From an uncultured Eubacteriales bacterium (GTDB lineage: Bacteria; Bacillota; Clostridia; Oscillospirales; Oscillospiraceae), in NCBI GenBank assembly GCA_900549545.1, contig URPA01000054.1, positions 1 through 12,914 on the forward strand: 12,914 nucleotides of DNA, given 5' to 3'. The first letter of the stretch is position 1. Each line of letters begins with the position of its first letter. The notes under the pieces were generated by a model. The model ran no database searches. It saw only the letters and a program-made list of their open reading frames with translations, and had not been told where the DNA came from. Shown here piece after piece: positions 1 to 7,681 of the stretch. The position numbers and the translations under genes are program-made.

Positions 1-59
1 CCTGCCATGAAAAGCAAAAGGTTTTTGGGGGATTACACTCCGAACCGCGCATTTTAATT

Positions 60-127
60 TCAAATCGTCACGAAGTGACACAATAATTATTCATTATTCA
101 TCAGCGCAGCGGCTTCATTATTCATTA
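60..127. repeat. Dispersed-type intergenic repeat in the leader of the first operon
   Basis: This AT-rich stretch contrasts with the GC-rich genes around it. It holds a perfect short inverted repeat, GTCAC (67-71) and GTGAC (75-79), around a GAA loop. The 12-mer TTCATTATTCAT occurs twice, at 90-101 and 114-125, on either side of a GC-rich core (CAGCGCAGCGGC). I recall this arrangement from intergenic repeats of gut Clostridia; that is memory, not a search. No gene is seen in 1-143. TTACACT also occurs twice (125-131, 137-143) around the GGGGG that serves as ribosome binding site for the next gene. Confidence 0.5.
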
Positions 128-143
128 CACTGGGGGTTACACT

Positions 144-1499
144 ATGGACAATCAAATAAAATCCATCGACCATGACAGCCCCCTGCGGCACAAGGCCAAG
201 GTGGGAGACAGGGTCGTTTCAATAAACGGGAATGTCATCCACGATGTGCTGGACTATAAATTCTTTGCCTATGACAGAAAGCTGGACATTGTTCTTAAGC
301 GCGAGGACGGCAGCGAGTATGAGGTGACGGTGCATAAAAACGAGGGGGGCGAGATCGGCCTCGATTTCGAGAGCTATCTCATGGATAAGCCCCGCTCCTG
401 CGCCAATAACTGCGTTTTCTGCTTCATTGATCAGCTCCCGCCGGGGATGCGGAAAACCATGTATTTTAAGGATGACGACGCAAGGCTCAGCTTCCTGCTG
501 GGAAATTATATCACGCTCACCAATCTCTCAAAGCGGGAGATAGAGCGTATAATCGCCCTGCATATAAGCCCCGTGAATGTCTCGGTGCACACAACAAACC
601 CCGAGCTTCGCATTAAGATGCTCCGTAACCCCAGAGCGGGGGAGAGCATCGAGCTTATGCGCCGCTTCGCGAAGGCCGGAATAGTCATGAACTGCCAGAT
701 AGTCTGCTGCCCGGGCCTTAACGACGGGGAGGAGCTTATGCGCACCATGCGCGACCTTGCTGAGATGTACCCCGGCGTTCACAGCGTGTCAATCGTCCCC
801 CTCGGCGTGACGAAGTACCGCGAGGGACTTTATCCGCTCACACCGTATACAAAGGAGCTCGCCAATGATACTATCGACATGGTGACGGCCTTTGGCGATG
901 AGTGCCTCAAGCTCTATGGCACGCGCATCTTCTTCTGCGGGGATGAGCTCTATCTCAAGGCAGAGCGTGAGCTTCCGGACGAGGAGTTTTACGAGGAGTA
1001 CACCCAGCTTGAAAACGGCGTGGGTATGCTTCGTCTTATGGAGACGGAGTTTCGCTCCGCGCTCCGGCTTGGGGACGCGCCGGACGGCGTGCCCTTCTCG
1101 ATTGCGACAGGCGCTGCCGCCGCGCCGCTGTTTGAAAAGCTCATAGAGCTGGGGAAGGAAGCTTTCCCCGTGCTTGACGGCAGAGCTTATACGGTTTTGA
1201 ATGACTTTTTTGGCCGCAGCATAACCGTCACGGGGCTTATAACCGGGCGGGATCTTATAAACCAGCTCAAGGGTAAAGACTTAGGTGAGCGGCTGCTCAT
1301 ATCTCAGAACATGCTCCGCCGGGACGAGATGGATTTTCTCGACGATGTGACCCTTGAGGAGGCCTCCGCCGCGCTCGGCGTGCCCATTTACCCCGTCGAG
1401 CAGGACGGCTTTGCCCTGTGGGACGCTATGTGCGGCCTTCTGCCGGAGGTCAGGCTCCCGCGCAAAGGGCAGGACACGGAATATTACAGATATAATTAA
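144..1499 (+). CDS. DUF512 family protein with PDZ-like and radical-SAM-like domains
   Basis: The 451-residue protein has a PDZ-like N-terminal segment (about residues 12-66, including VGDRVVSINGN). A Cys-rich motif follows: Cys86, Cys90 and Cys93 in the spacing CxxxCxxC, as in radical SAM enzymes that bind a 4Fe-4S cluster and S-adenosylmethionine. The rest matches the DUF512 family, with features such as FIDQLPPGMR, a VSVHTTNPELR segment and a C-terminal Ile/Leu-rich region. Members usually sit next to der in Clostridia, as here, with der 21 bp downstream. The true reaction is not known to me. The ATG at 144 is preceded by GGGGG at 132-136 with a 7-nt spacer. The protein is full length, cytoplasmic and without signal peptide or membrane segment. 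The family call is firm; the function is open. Confidence 0.9.
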   Translation: MDNQIKSIDHDSPLRHKAKVGDRVVSINGNVIHDVLDYKFFAYDRKLDIVLKREDGSEYEVTVHKNEGGEIGLDFESYLMDKPRSCANNCVFCFIDQLPPGMRKTMYFKDDDARLSFLLGNYITLTNLSKREIERIIALHISPVNVSVHTTNPELRIKMLRNPRAGESIELMRRFAKAGIVMNCQIVCCPGLNDGEELMRTMRDLAEMYPGVHSVSIVPLGVTKYREGLYPLTPYTKELANDTIDMVTAFGDECLKLYGTRIFFCGDELYLKAERELPDEEFYEEYTQLENGVGMLRLMETEFRSALRLGDAPDGVPFSIATGAAAAPLFEKLIELGKEAFPVLDGRAYTVLNDFFGRSITVTGLITGRDLINQLKGKDLGERLLISQNMLRRDEMDFLDDVTLEEASAALGVPIYPVEQDGFALWDAMCGLLPEVRLPRKGQDTEYYRYN

Positions 1500-1520
1500 G
1501 AAAATAAGGAGGGTCGGGCA

Positions 1521-2846
1521 ATGGCAAGACCTCTTGTAGCAATAGTAGGCAGGCCCAATGTGGGCAAATCCATGCTGTTTAACCGCCTCGTGGGGCAGCG
1601 CCTTTCCATCGTGGAGGACACCCCCGGCGTCACCCGCGACAGGCTCTATGCCGAGTGCGAGTGGTGCGGCAGAAGGTTTGACATGGTGGACACCGGCGGC
1701 ATTGAGCCGACCACCGACAGCGAAATTTTGATATTCATGCGCGAGCAGGCTCAGATAGCCATTGACTCGGCAACGGTCATCATCCTCGTCACCGATATCC
1801 GCACCGGCGTTACGGCGGCGGATAAGGACGTTGCGAATATGCTGCTGCGCTCGAGAAAGCCGGTGGTGCTCGCGGTCAATAAGGCTGACTCCACCGGGAC
1901 CACGGACCCTGCGGTGTATGAGTTTTATTCTCTGGGACTTGGTGACCCCATCCCCGTCTCCGCTGTTCACGGGCACGGCACGGGCGATTTGCTCGACGAG
2001 TGCTTGAAGCACTTCCCGCCCGCCGAGGGGGACGAGGAAGAGGACGACAGCATCAAGGTCGCCGTAATCGGCAAGCCAAATGTGGGCAAGTCCTCCCTCA
2101 TTAACCGCATTCTCGGCCAGAAGCGCGTCATTGTCAGCAATGTCGCCGGCACGACGAGAGACGCGGTGGACACGATGTTTGAAAACGAGCAGGGCCGGTA
2201 CGTCTTTATCGACACCGCCGGCATCCGCCGCAAGTCCAAGGTCGAGGAGCGGGTGGAGAAGTTCTCCGTCATGCGCGCCCAGCTTGCAATCGAGCGGGCG
2301 GACGTCTGCCTTATAATGATCGACGCGCGCGACGGTGTTACCGAGCAGGACACCAAGATAGCGGGGCTTGCCCATGAGGCGGGCAAGGCCAGCATCATTG
2401 TTGTAAACAAGTGGGACCTGGTGGATAAAGAGACAGGCACGATGGAGCGCATGCGCAGGGACATCATGCGCGATCTGAGCTTCATGAGCTACGCGCCCGT
2501 CGTGTTCATCTCCGCCCTCACCGGCCAGCGCACGGACAGGCTCTTCGAGCTTATAAACTTCGTAAACGACCAGAGCAACATGCGCATAACCACCGGTATG
2601 CTCAACAATGTTCTGGCCGACGCTCAGGCCAGAGTCCAGCCGCCCACGGACAAGGGCCGCAGGCTCAAGATATACTACATGACCCAGACGGGGATAAAGC
2701 CCCCCTGCTTCGTCATCTTCTGCAACTCCCGGGAGCTGTTTCACTTCTCCTACCAGCGCTATATCGAAAACCAGATTCGCGCAGTGTTCGGCCTGGAGGG
2801 TACGCCCGTGCGTATCGTGATACGGCAGAAGGGGGATAAGGAATGA
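1521..2846 (+). CDS. der: Ribosome-assembly GTPase Der (EngA)
   Basis: Der is an essential GTPase with two tandem G domains and a C-terminal KH-like domain, acting in late assembly of the 50S ribosomal subunit. In this 441-residue protein the first G domain shows GRPNVGKS (10-17), DTGG (57-60) and NKAD (120-123). An acidic linker (about 169-176) follows. The second G domain shows GKPNVGKS (184-191), DTAG (231-234), NKWD (296-299) and SAL (331-333). Residues of about 355-441 form the KH-like domain. Length and motif order are normal for the family. AGGAGG at 1507-1512 lies at good distance before the ATG. It is probably co-transcribed with the DUF512 gene, and its stop overlaps the next start as ATGA, which indicates translational coupling to the plsY-like gene. 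Confidence 0.98.
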   Translation: MARPLVAIVGRPNVGKSMLFNRLVGQRLSIVEDTPGVTRDRLYAECEWCGRRFDMVDTGGIEPTTDSEILIFMREQAQIAIDSATVIILVTDIRTGVTAADKDVANMLLRSRKPVVLAVNKADSTGTTDPAVYEFYSLGLGDPIPVSAVHGHGTGDLLDECLKHFPPAEGDEEEDDSIKVAVIGKPNVGKSSLINRILGQKRVIVSNVAGTTRDAVDTMFENEQGRYVFIDTAGIRRKSKVEERVEKFSVMRAQLAIERADVCLIMIDARDGVTEQDTKIAGLAHEAGKASIIVVNKWDLVDKETGTMERMRRDIMRDLSFMSYAPVVFISALTGQRTDRLFELINFVNDQSNMRITTGMLNNVLADAQARVQPPTDKGRRLKIYYMTQTGIKPPCFVIFCNSRELFHFSYQRYIENQIRAVFGLEGTPVRIVIRQKGDKE

Positions 2847-3490
2847 CGTCGTATATTATTCTGCTGCTTGTTATCGCGCTTTTTTCCTACTGCCTCGGCA
2901 GCCTCAGCACCACGGTGCTGGCCTCAAACTTCGTCTTTCGCCGCAACCTCAAAAAGCTTGGCGAGGGGAACGTGGGCCTTTCAAACTTCCGCCGGGTGTA
3001 CGGCATCTTCGGCTTTGTAAAGCTTTTGCTTGTGGAGCTTGTGAAGGACGCGCTGCCCCTCGTTATCGGCGGGCTTATCATGGGCGCCAAGGAGCACTCG
3101 CAGGCGGGCATCGCCTTCGCGGGCTTCTGCATGGTGCTGGGCAGGCTCTATCCCGCGTTTTATGGCTTCAGGGGCAGCCACGCCACCATCGCCCTTATAC
3201 TGGCCGGCATTGTCGTTGACAGAACCGCCGGTATCACGGCCATTCTGGCGCTGGGCGCCGCGCTGTGGTTTACGCGCTATGTCTCGCTGAGCACGATGAT
3301 ATCCGCGTTCTTCCTTATCGCTGTCGCCCTGCTGGAGGTGGACGACAAGACGGTCATGCTCCTTGTCGTGTTCACGGGGCTTGTTGTGCTCATAAAGCAC
3401 ATCCCGGCCATAAAACGCCTGCGGGAGCGCACGGAGCTGAGGCTCAGCTTTGAAAAGGATATAAGCTATAAATTCGACCAGAAATTTTAA
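2843..3490 (+). CDS. Divergent PlsY-like membrane protein (acyl-phosphate:glycerol-3-phosphate acyltransferase family)
   Basis: PlsY transfers an acyl group from acyl-phosphate to glycerol-3-phosphate in the membrane, the first step of phospholipid synthesis. This 215-residue protein is polytopic with several hydrophobic segments and aligns along its length with the family: the GSL segment near 19-21, GEGNVGLSN (40-48), LGRLYPAF (99-106), RYVSLSTM (145-152) and KHIPAIKR (185-192). Several normally conserved residues differ. The family GSGN is GEGN (Glu41), the His of the GHxFP motif is Arg101, the glycine-rich GGKG loop reads GSHA (111-114), and the Asn of the last motif is missing, while His186 and Glu198 remain. 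Ordinary PlsY activity is therefore doubtful. It overlaps der by 4 bp, and a strong terminator follows. A standard plsY elsewhere in the genome would fit this being a paralogue of changed function. Confidence 0.8.
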   Translation: MTSYIILLLVIALFSYCLGSLSTTVLASNFVFRRNLKKLGEGNVGLSNFRRVYGIFGFVKLLLVELVKDALPLVIGGLIMGAKEHSQAGIAFAGFCMVLGRLYPAFYGFRGSHATIALILAGIVVDRTAGITAILALGAALWFTRYVSLSTMISAFFLIAVALLEVDDKTVMLLVVFTGLVVLIKHIPAIKRLRERTELRLSFEKDISYKFDQKF

Positions 3491-3498
3491 AAGATTTT

Positions 3499-3540
3499 AC
3501 CATACCGCGCAAAGCGTCGCTTTGCGCGGTATGGTTTTCT
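3499..3540 (+). terminator. Rho-independent terminator of the DUF512-der-plsY-like operon
   Basis: A perfect 16-bp inverted repeat (left arm 3500-3515, right arm 3519-3534) with a 3-nt loop GTC is followed by TTTTCTTGCTTTTT. One further A-T pair (3499/3535) extends the stem. It begins 9 nt after the stop of the plsY-like gene, so it closes that operon. Confidence 0.9.
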
Positions 3541-3568
3541 TGCTTTTTGGCGGCTTATAGGTTAAAAT
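3540..3568 (+). promoter_or_regulatory. Predicted sigma-A-type promoter of the first VanY-like gene
   Basis: TTGCTT (3540-3545) as -35 and TAAAAT (3563-3568) as -10 are separated by 17 bp, directly after the terminator. The -10 matches the consensus at 5 of 6 positions, the -35 at 3 of 6. The GTATAC repeats seen before the response-regulator and second VanY-like genes are absent here. Confidence 0.5.
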
Positions 3569-3600
3569 CAAGGCAGCTAATTTATTCACAGGTGATTTTA

Positions 3601-4425
3601 TTGAAGGTCAGGGAAAAGAACAATCTGCTTATAGTCGTTGTCGCGGCGCTGCTGGCGATTTCGCTCGGCGTGGGCATACAGCTCGGCTTGCACCTGCGCG
3701 ACGTGCGCCGGGAGCGGCGGCAGGGTATAGAGCTTATGGACAGGCTCCAGACCTCCGCCCTCGCCGCCGGTGAGGCCGAGCACGGGACGATAAGCACGCT
3801 CACCGCGGGCAGGGACAGAGCGTATGAGCATAAAATGGCCCATCTCAGGGAGCTTGAGAAGCTGGATATACTCCTGCTTGTAAACCCGTGGAACTCCATC
3901 CCGGAGGGATACGCGCCCACACTGCGCATGGTGGACGAGAGCCACGCCATGGACGAGCGCTGCGCGGACGCGCTGCTGCAAATGGTGGCCGACTGCCGCG
4001 CGGCCGGGATGCACCCCTACATATGCTCCGCCTACCGGACGCAGGAATACCAGCAGGGCCTTTTTGACAACAAGGTCCTCCGGGTCATAATAAGCGGTGT
4101 TGACCCGGAGGAGGCCCCTGCCGTGGCGGCACAGTCCGTGGCCGTTCCGGGCACGAGCGAGCACCAGCTCGGCCTTGCCGTGGATATAATCGACGAGTAT
4201 TACACCAATCTCGACCGGGGGCAGGAGGATACGGACACCCAACAGTGGCTCATGGAAAACTGCTGGCGCTATGGCTTTATCCTCCGCTATCCCAACGGCA
4301 CGACAGAGAAAACCGGCATAATTTATGAGCCGTGGCACTATCGCTATGTGGGCGAATTTGCCGAGGAGATACATAACAGCGGCCTTGTCTTTGAGGATTA
4401 CATTGCCCAGAGAAGGGGAAGATGA
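3601..4425 (+). CDS. Membrane-anchored VanY-family D-alanyl-D-alanine carboxypeptidase (copy 1)
   Basis: Members of the peptidase M15B / VanY family are zinc enzymes that remove the terminal D-Ala from peptidoglycan stem peptides outside the membrane. Numbered from the TTG at 3601, the protein has 274 residues. A single N-terminal membrane segment (about 8-30) with no clear signal-peptidase site suggests an anchored enzyme facing the wall. The catalytic domain shows SAYRTQEYQ (143-151), the zinc motif SEHQLGLAVD with His188 and Asp195, and EPWHYRYVG with catalytic Glu243 and zinc ligand His246. TTG at 3601 is preferred because AGGTGA (3590-3595) lies 5 nt before it; the reading frame also opens at TTG 3547 and GTG 3592. 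It is probably a single-gene transcript. Substrate (D-Ala-D-Ala versus another dipeptide end) cannot be read from sequence. Confidence 0.9.
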   Translation: MKVREKNNLLIVVVAALLAISLGVGIQLGLHLRDVRRERRQGIELMDRLQTSALAAGEAEHGTISTLTAGRDRAYEHKMAHLRELEKLDILLLVNPWNSIPEGYAPTLRMVDESHAMDERCADALLQMVADCRAAGMHPYICSAYRTQEYQQGLFDNKVLRVIISGVDPEEAPAVAAQSVAVPGTSEHQLGLAVDIIDEYYTNLDRGQEDTDTQQWLMENCWRYGFILRYPNGTTEKTGIIYEPWHYRYVGEFAEEIHNSGLVFEDYIAQRRGR

Positions 4426-4489
4426 GTGTAACCTCGACTTTCCTATTGTCCCGCCATAAGAAGTGGGGTTAAATTTGCACCAACGAGAG

Positions 4490-4629
4490 GCCTCCCTGCG
4501 TAAGGGAGGCTGGCGCGTAGCGCCTGAAGGGTCGTAAATGCGCAATGTTCTGAGTACTATACCAAATCGCTCAGCGTATAACAATCCCTCAGTCAGCTTC
4601 GCTGACAGCTCCCTTTACACAAGGGAGCC
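4490..4629. repeat. MITE-like palindromic element with two hairpin-bearing terminal inverted repeats
   Basis: The left end (4490-4534) and the reverse complement of the right end (4581-4629) are versions of the same sequence. Each end holds two hairpins. Left: GCCTCCCT/AGGGAGGC (4490-4497/4503-4510) and GGCGC/GCGCC (4512-4516/4520-4524). Right: GTCAGC/GCTGAC (4592-4597/4601-4606) and GCTCCCTT/AAGGGAGC (4608-4615/4621-4628). The middle carries CTGAG (4550-4554) and CTCAG (4570-4574). The element is non-coding, and weaker similarity of the flanks (AAATTTGCA at 4471-4479 against TGCAATTTT at 4639-4647) suggests it may be longer than drawn. No clear target-site duplication is visible. I recall related sequences as repeated in gut Clostridia. 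Confidence 0.75.
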
Positions 4630-4757
4630 ATTGAGCACTGCAATTTTCAACACTTGCGCTCCGAAACGCGCATTGTGCGGATTCAGGACGCTATACCCCT
4701 GCTTTAAAATCTTAAATTTTGTTAATCCGGCCGCAAATTACCAGATTTTTCCAAAAA

Positions 4758-4790
4758 GTATACAAAAACTATACAAATGGGATGTATACT
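4758..4790 (+). promoter_or_regulatory. Promoter with an 11-bp-spaced direct-repeat operator ahead of the two-component operon
   Basis: GTATAC (4758-4763) and CTATAC (4769-4774) start 11 bp apart, each followed by an A-rich run. TATACT (4785-4790) fits a -10 element, and the second hexamer lies in the area where a -35 would be, while no good -35 sequence is present. This is the layout of a promoter activated by an OmpR/PhoB-type regulator bound to direct repeats. The same pair of hexamers recurs at 7703-7719 before the second VanY-like gene. Autoregulation by the adjacent response regulator is inferred. Confidence 0.6.
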
Positions 4791-4823
4791 AACAGAGGAA
4801 AAAAGGAAGGGTGGTAGATTCGC

Positions 4824-5477
4824 TTGATCCGTGTTTTGATCGTCGAGGACGAGAAACCGATTTCAGACCTGATAAGGCTCAGCCTGAGCAAGGCGGGATA
4901 CAACTGCGTCTGCGCCTATGACGGGGCAGAGGCGGCCAATATTCTCGAGAGCGAGATGTTTGACCTTGTGCTGCTGGATGTTATGCTGCCCCAGGTATCC
5001 GGCTTTGAGCTTTTGGAATACATACAGCCCACCGGCACGCCGGTAATTTTCATCACCGCGAAAAACTCCGTCGATGACAGAGTGAAGGGCCTGCGCATGG
5101 GCGCGGAGGACTATATTGTCAAGCCCTTTGAAGTCATGGAGCTGCTCGCAAGGGTGGAAGTGGTGCTTCGGCGCTATCAAAAGACCGAAGATGTGCTCAA
5201 TGTGGGGGACATCACCATCGATTTGCGCTCTTTGCAGGTCGCACGGCAGGGTGAGGTTATCGAGCTTACCAAGAAGGAATGGGACCTTATGCTGCTCTTC
5301 GTGCAAAATCCGGGGGCGGCGCTTTACAGAGAGACGATATATGAGCGGGTCTGGGGCGGGGAATTTCCCATCGGCAGCAGAGTGGTCGATCTGCATATCC
5401 AGCGCCTGCGCAAGAAGCTCGGCTGGGAGGACAGGCTGCGCACTGTCAACCGTGTGGGCTACCGGCTGGAATTATAG
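4824..5477 (+). CDS. OmpR/PhoB-family response regulator
   Basis: This is a 217-residue two-domain regulator. The receiver domain (about 1-118) has the acidic pair Glu8-Asp9, phospho-acceptor Asp52 in LVLLDVMLP, Thr78 and Lys100 (IVKPF). The winged-helix DNA-binding domain (about 125-217) ends in VVDLHIQRLRKKLG and a VGYRLEL strand, as in OmpR/PhoB proteins. The start is TTG at 4824, giving the usual MIRVLIVEDE opening, with a GGAAGGGTGG ribosome binding site at 4805-4814. The partner histidine kinase starts 12 bp after the stop. It probably acts as an activator on the repeat operators at 4758 and 7703. The signal is unknown; neighbouring peptidoglycan carboxypeptidases point to a cell-envelope signal. 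Confidence 0.95.
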   Translation: MIRVLIVEDEKPISDLIRLSLSKAGYNCVCAYDGAEAANILESEMFDLVLLDVMLPQVSGFELLEYIQPTGTPVIFITAKNSVDDRVKGLRMGAEDYIVKPFEVMELLARVEVVLRRYQKTEDVLNVGDITIDLRSLQVARQGEVIELTKKEWDLMLLFVQNPGAALYRETIYERVWGGEFPIGSRVVDLHIQRLRKKLGWEDRLRTVNRVGYRLEL

Positions 5478-5489
5478 GAGAGGCTGTAA

Positions 5490-6890
5490 GTGAAATTCAG
5501 GCTGAAGATCACAGTGTGCATGGTGTGGCTGCTGGCGCTCGCCTTCAGTGTGGGCGGAAGCCTGCTGATAACGCTGAATTTTTCCGGAAGCTTTCAGCGG
5601 GAAAAGGAGGCGGCGGTCAGCTCATATCGCATGGTGCTCAACACCCTGCGCATTGTGGACGAGGTGAGCCAGAGCCCGGACCATTCAAATCTGGTGGAGG
5701 CTCTCGGCCAGCTCGGCGAGCACACCAGCGCGGGGCTGGCTGCGCTGCGCCTTGGCAGTGACAGAACGGCCCTGTATGAGCAGAACCCACGGGGCATAGA
5801 CCTCAGCCGCAGCACCCTCAGCGAGGACGGCGAGGGCTGCCTGAGCATTGTGCGCGACCCCTGGGGCGGGCGCTATATCCGCATCAGTGCCCCGCTGACG
5901 GCGTCTGACTCCGTGCTGCGCCTGGATGAGTGTTATGACATAACCGCCATATACGAGCAGCGGGCCAATCAGCTGAGAACTTACAGGCAGGTTTTTGCCA
6001 TCATCGTGACAGCGGGCGGCTTTGCCTGCTGGGCTCTGGCCTACTGGCTTACAAGGCCGCTCAGCGCCCTTTCAATGGCGTCCCGCCGCTTCGCTGCCGG
6101 GGATTATTCCTACCGCGCCGAGCCCGCCGGACAGGACGAGGTGGGCGTGCTTACGCGGGACTTTAACGCCATGGCGGAAAAAATAGAGCAGAACATAAAC
6201 GATATCACCGACGCTGCCGCCCGGCAGGAGACCTTTATGGGCAACTTTGCCCATGAGCTTAAAAACCCGATGACCTCCATCATCGGCTACGCGGAGCTTA
6301 TCCGCGCCCGCCTGCTCACCGAGAGCGAGCAGATGGACGCGGCAAACTATATCTTTTCCGAGGGCAAGCGCCTTGAAAGCTTGTCGCTCAAGCTCCTTGA
6401 CCTGCTGGTGCTCAAGAAGAATGAGGTTGAGCTTGTGCCTTGCCGCCCGGCGCAGATAGTGGGCAGCATGGTGCAGCATATGGAGCGGGTGTACGCCGAG
6501 AAGGGGATAGTCCTCCAGTGCAGCTGCGAGGAGGGCGAGTGCCTTCTGGAGCCGGACCTTGTGCGCTCGCTGCTGGTAAATATTTTGGACAACGCCCGCA
6601 AGGCCATGGATAAGGGCGGCAATATCTATGTCGTCTCCCAGATGACGGAGGAGGGCTGCCTTATCCGCGTGCTCGACACCGGGCGCGGCATCCCCGCTGA
6701 GGAGCTTGAGCACATAACCGAGGCCTTTTACCGCGTGGATAAGTCCCGTTCAAGGGCACAGGGCGGCGTGGGGCTCGGCCTTGCCCTGTGCAGCGAGATA
6801 GTGCGCCTGCACAACGGCGATATGCGCTTTGAAAGCCGCGAGGGCAACGGCACCTGCGTCACCGTGGAGCTCAGGGGAGGGCGCATATGA
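5490..6890 (+). CDS. Membrane sensor histidine kinase
   Basis: The 466-residue kinase has two membrane segments (about 8-30 and 168-188) flanking an extracytoplasmic domain of about 137 residues that I do not recognise. HAMP linker (about 189-241), HisKA domain with phospho-acceptor His255 in FAHELKNPM, and HATPase_c domain follow. The HATPase_c domain shows the N box LLVNILDNARKA with Asn368, the G1 box DTGRGIP with Asp396, and the G2 box GGVGLGLAL. All catalytic elements are intact. The start is GTG at 5490, 6 nt after TAGGAGAGG (5475-5483), which overlaps the stop of the response regulator. The stop overlaps the next start as ATGA, so kinase and downstream membrane protein should be made together. 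It is expected to phosphorylate the preceding regulator. Confidence 0.95.
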   Translation: MKFRLKITVCMVWLLALAFSVGGSLLITLNFSGSFQREKEAAVSSYRMVLNTLRIVDEVSQSPDHSNLVEALGQLGEHTSAGLAALRLGSDRTALYEQNPRGIDLSRSTLSEDGEGCLSIVRDPWGGRYIRISAPLTASDSVLRLDECYDITAIYEQRANQLRTYRQVFAIIVTAGGFACWALAYWLTRPLSALSMASRRFAAGDYSYRAEPAGQDEVGVLTRDFNAMAEKIEQNINDITDAAARQETFMGNFAHELKNPMTSIIGYAELIRARLLTESEQMDAANYIFSEGKRLESLSLKLLDLLVLKKNEVELVPCRPAQIVGSMVQHMERVYAEKGIVLQCSCEEGECLLEPDLVRSLLVNILDNARKAMDKGGNIYVVSQMTEEGCLIRVLDTGRGIPAEELEHITEAFYRVDKSRSRAQGGVGLGLALCSEIVRLHNGDMRFESREGNGTCVTVELRGGRI

Positions 6891-7681
6891 GCAGAAGAAC
6901 AGAAAAACCTGCCGGCGGCAGGCTCTGGCCCTTTGGCATGGCGCTGCTGGTGCTGGCGGCGGTGCTTATCGGCATGTTCCTGCCCAGCCTTTTAAGCCGT
7001 GTGCAGTCAACCCGGCTTGAGAGTCTCGAGGAAGTCCCGGAGCTGGGCGCAGGTGAGCTGAGCCTTGCGAGCGACGATATTAAAATTGAGCGCCTTGCCA
7101 TGATTTCGGCGATGAACAACGGCGGCCGGGACGCGCCCATTGAGCAGGTCAGCCTGAACAGCGGCCGGTATATGAGCGCCGAGGACGCCGCCGGGAAGCT
7201 TGACGAGGTTTTGAAGCTTATAGACGGCACGGGGCTTAGCATCGGCAGCATTACCAGAAGCAATCTGGACTGGACGCACGCCGTTCTCCTTGTCGGCGAA
7301 AACGGCAGCCCCGCGGGCATCGTGATGTGGGAAGTCTTTTACTACAAGAGCGCCGGACCTGTGCACGAGTGGCTCAACTACTGCGTGGACGAGTCCACGG
7401 GTATCCTGACCTATGTGACCTATGGCATAAGTGACGAGCGGGCATACGAAACAGTGCCCGCCGATGCGCAGTACTATAATGAGACGCACAATATGCAGGC
7501 GCTTGTTGAGAACATGGCGAAAAGCTATAACTTTGCCGAGACAAAGCTTGTGCCGCAGGAGGTGGAGGACGCCACCGCCGTGCGCGACGGCCTGTATTAT
7601 GTGAGCTTTGTCAAGAATGAACAGCTAATGCTGAATATCCAGCTGAGCTTTGAGGGCGGCAGCTGGACGATAAACAGATAA
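6887..7681 (+). CDS. Single-pass membrane protein of unknown function, coupled to the histidine kinase
   Basis: I do not recognise a family for this 264-residue protein. It has a basic N-terminus, one membrane segment (about 14-36) and then about 228 residues predicted to lie outside the membrane. No lipobox and only one cysteine (in LNYCVDE) are seen. The outer part is acidic, with a mixed alpha/beta look and several aromatic strands (VMWEVFYYKS, GLYYVSFVK). A helix-forming stretch near residues 97-115 (SAEDAAGKLDEVLKLI) and beta-rich repeats recall PepSY-like folds, but no motif settles this. Its ATG overlaps the kinase TGA by 4 bp, so it is the third gene of the two-component operon. A role in signal sensing or kinase control at the wall is inferred from position only. 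Confidence 0.75.
   Translation: MSRRTEKPAGGRLWPFGMALLVLAAVLIGMFLPSLLSRVQSTRLESLEEVPELGAGELSLASDDIKIERLAMISAMNNGGRDAPIEQVSLNSGRYMSAEDAAGKLDEVLKLIDGTGLSIGSITRSNLDWTHAVLLVGENGSPAGIVMWEVFYYKSAGPVHEWLNYCVDESTGILTYVTYGISDERAYETVPADAQYYNETHNMQALVENMAKSYNFAETKLVPQEVEDATAVRDGLYYVSFVKNEQLMLNIQLSFEGGSWTINR

Larger units (their letters stand above)
4426..4823. other. 398-bp intergenic region: no credible gene, one MITE-like element, one promoter/operator
   Basis: I see no gene here. A forward reading frame from 4538 to 4792 runs through the palindromic repeat, has no ribosome binding site and no recognisable product. The region contains the MITE-like element (4490-4629) and the direct-repeat promoter of the response-regulator operon (4758-4790). 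No rho-independent terminator follows the VanY-like gene except the hairpins of the element itself, which lack a clear T run. Position 4659-4674 repeats, with one mismatch, a 16-mer found at 38-53 (CTCCGAA-n-CGCGCATT). Confidence 0.7.

Noticed and set aside
1281..2744. Long reverse-strand reading frame (487 codons) opposite der
   Set aside because: der is certain on the forward strand. The antisense frame has no recognisable motif and arises from GC-rich codon use.
3598..4584. Reverse-strand reading frame of 328 codons opposite the first VanY-like gene
   Set aside because: It overlaps a gene with intact catalytic motifs and extends into a non-coding repeat, with no plausible protein features.
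4490..4629. CRISPR array or riboswitch as explanation for the repeated hairpins
   Set aside because: There are only two inverted, not tandem, copies with no spacers. They match each other as terminal inverted repeats, and no riboswitch core is recognised.
4538..4792. Forward reading frame of 84 codons in the 4426-4823 gap
   Set aside because: It runs through the palindromic element and the promoter of the next operon and has no ribosome binding site.
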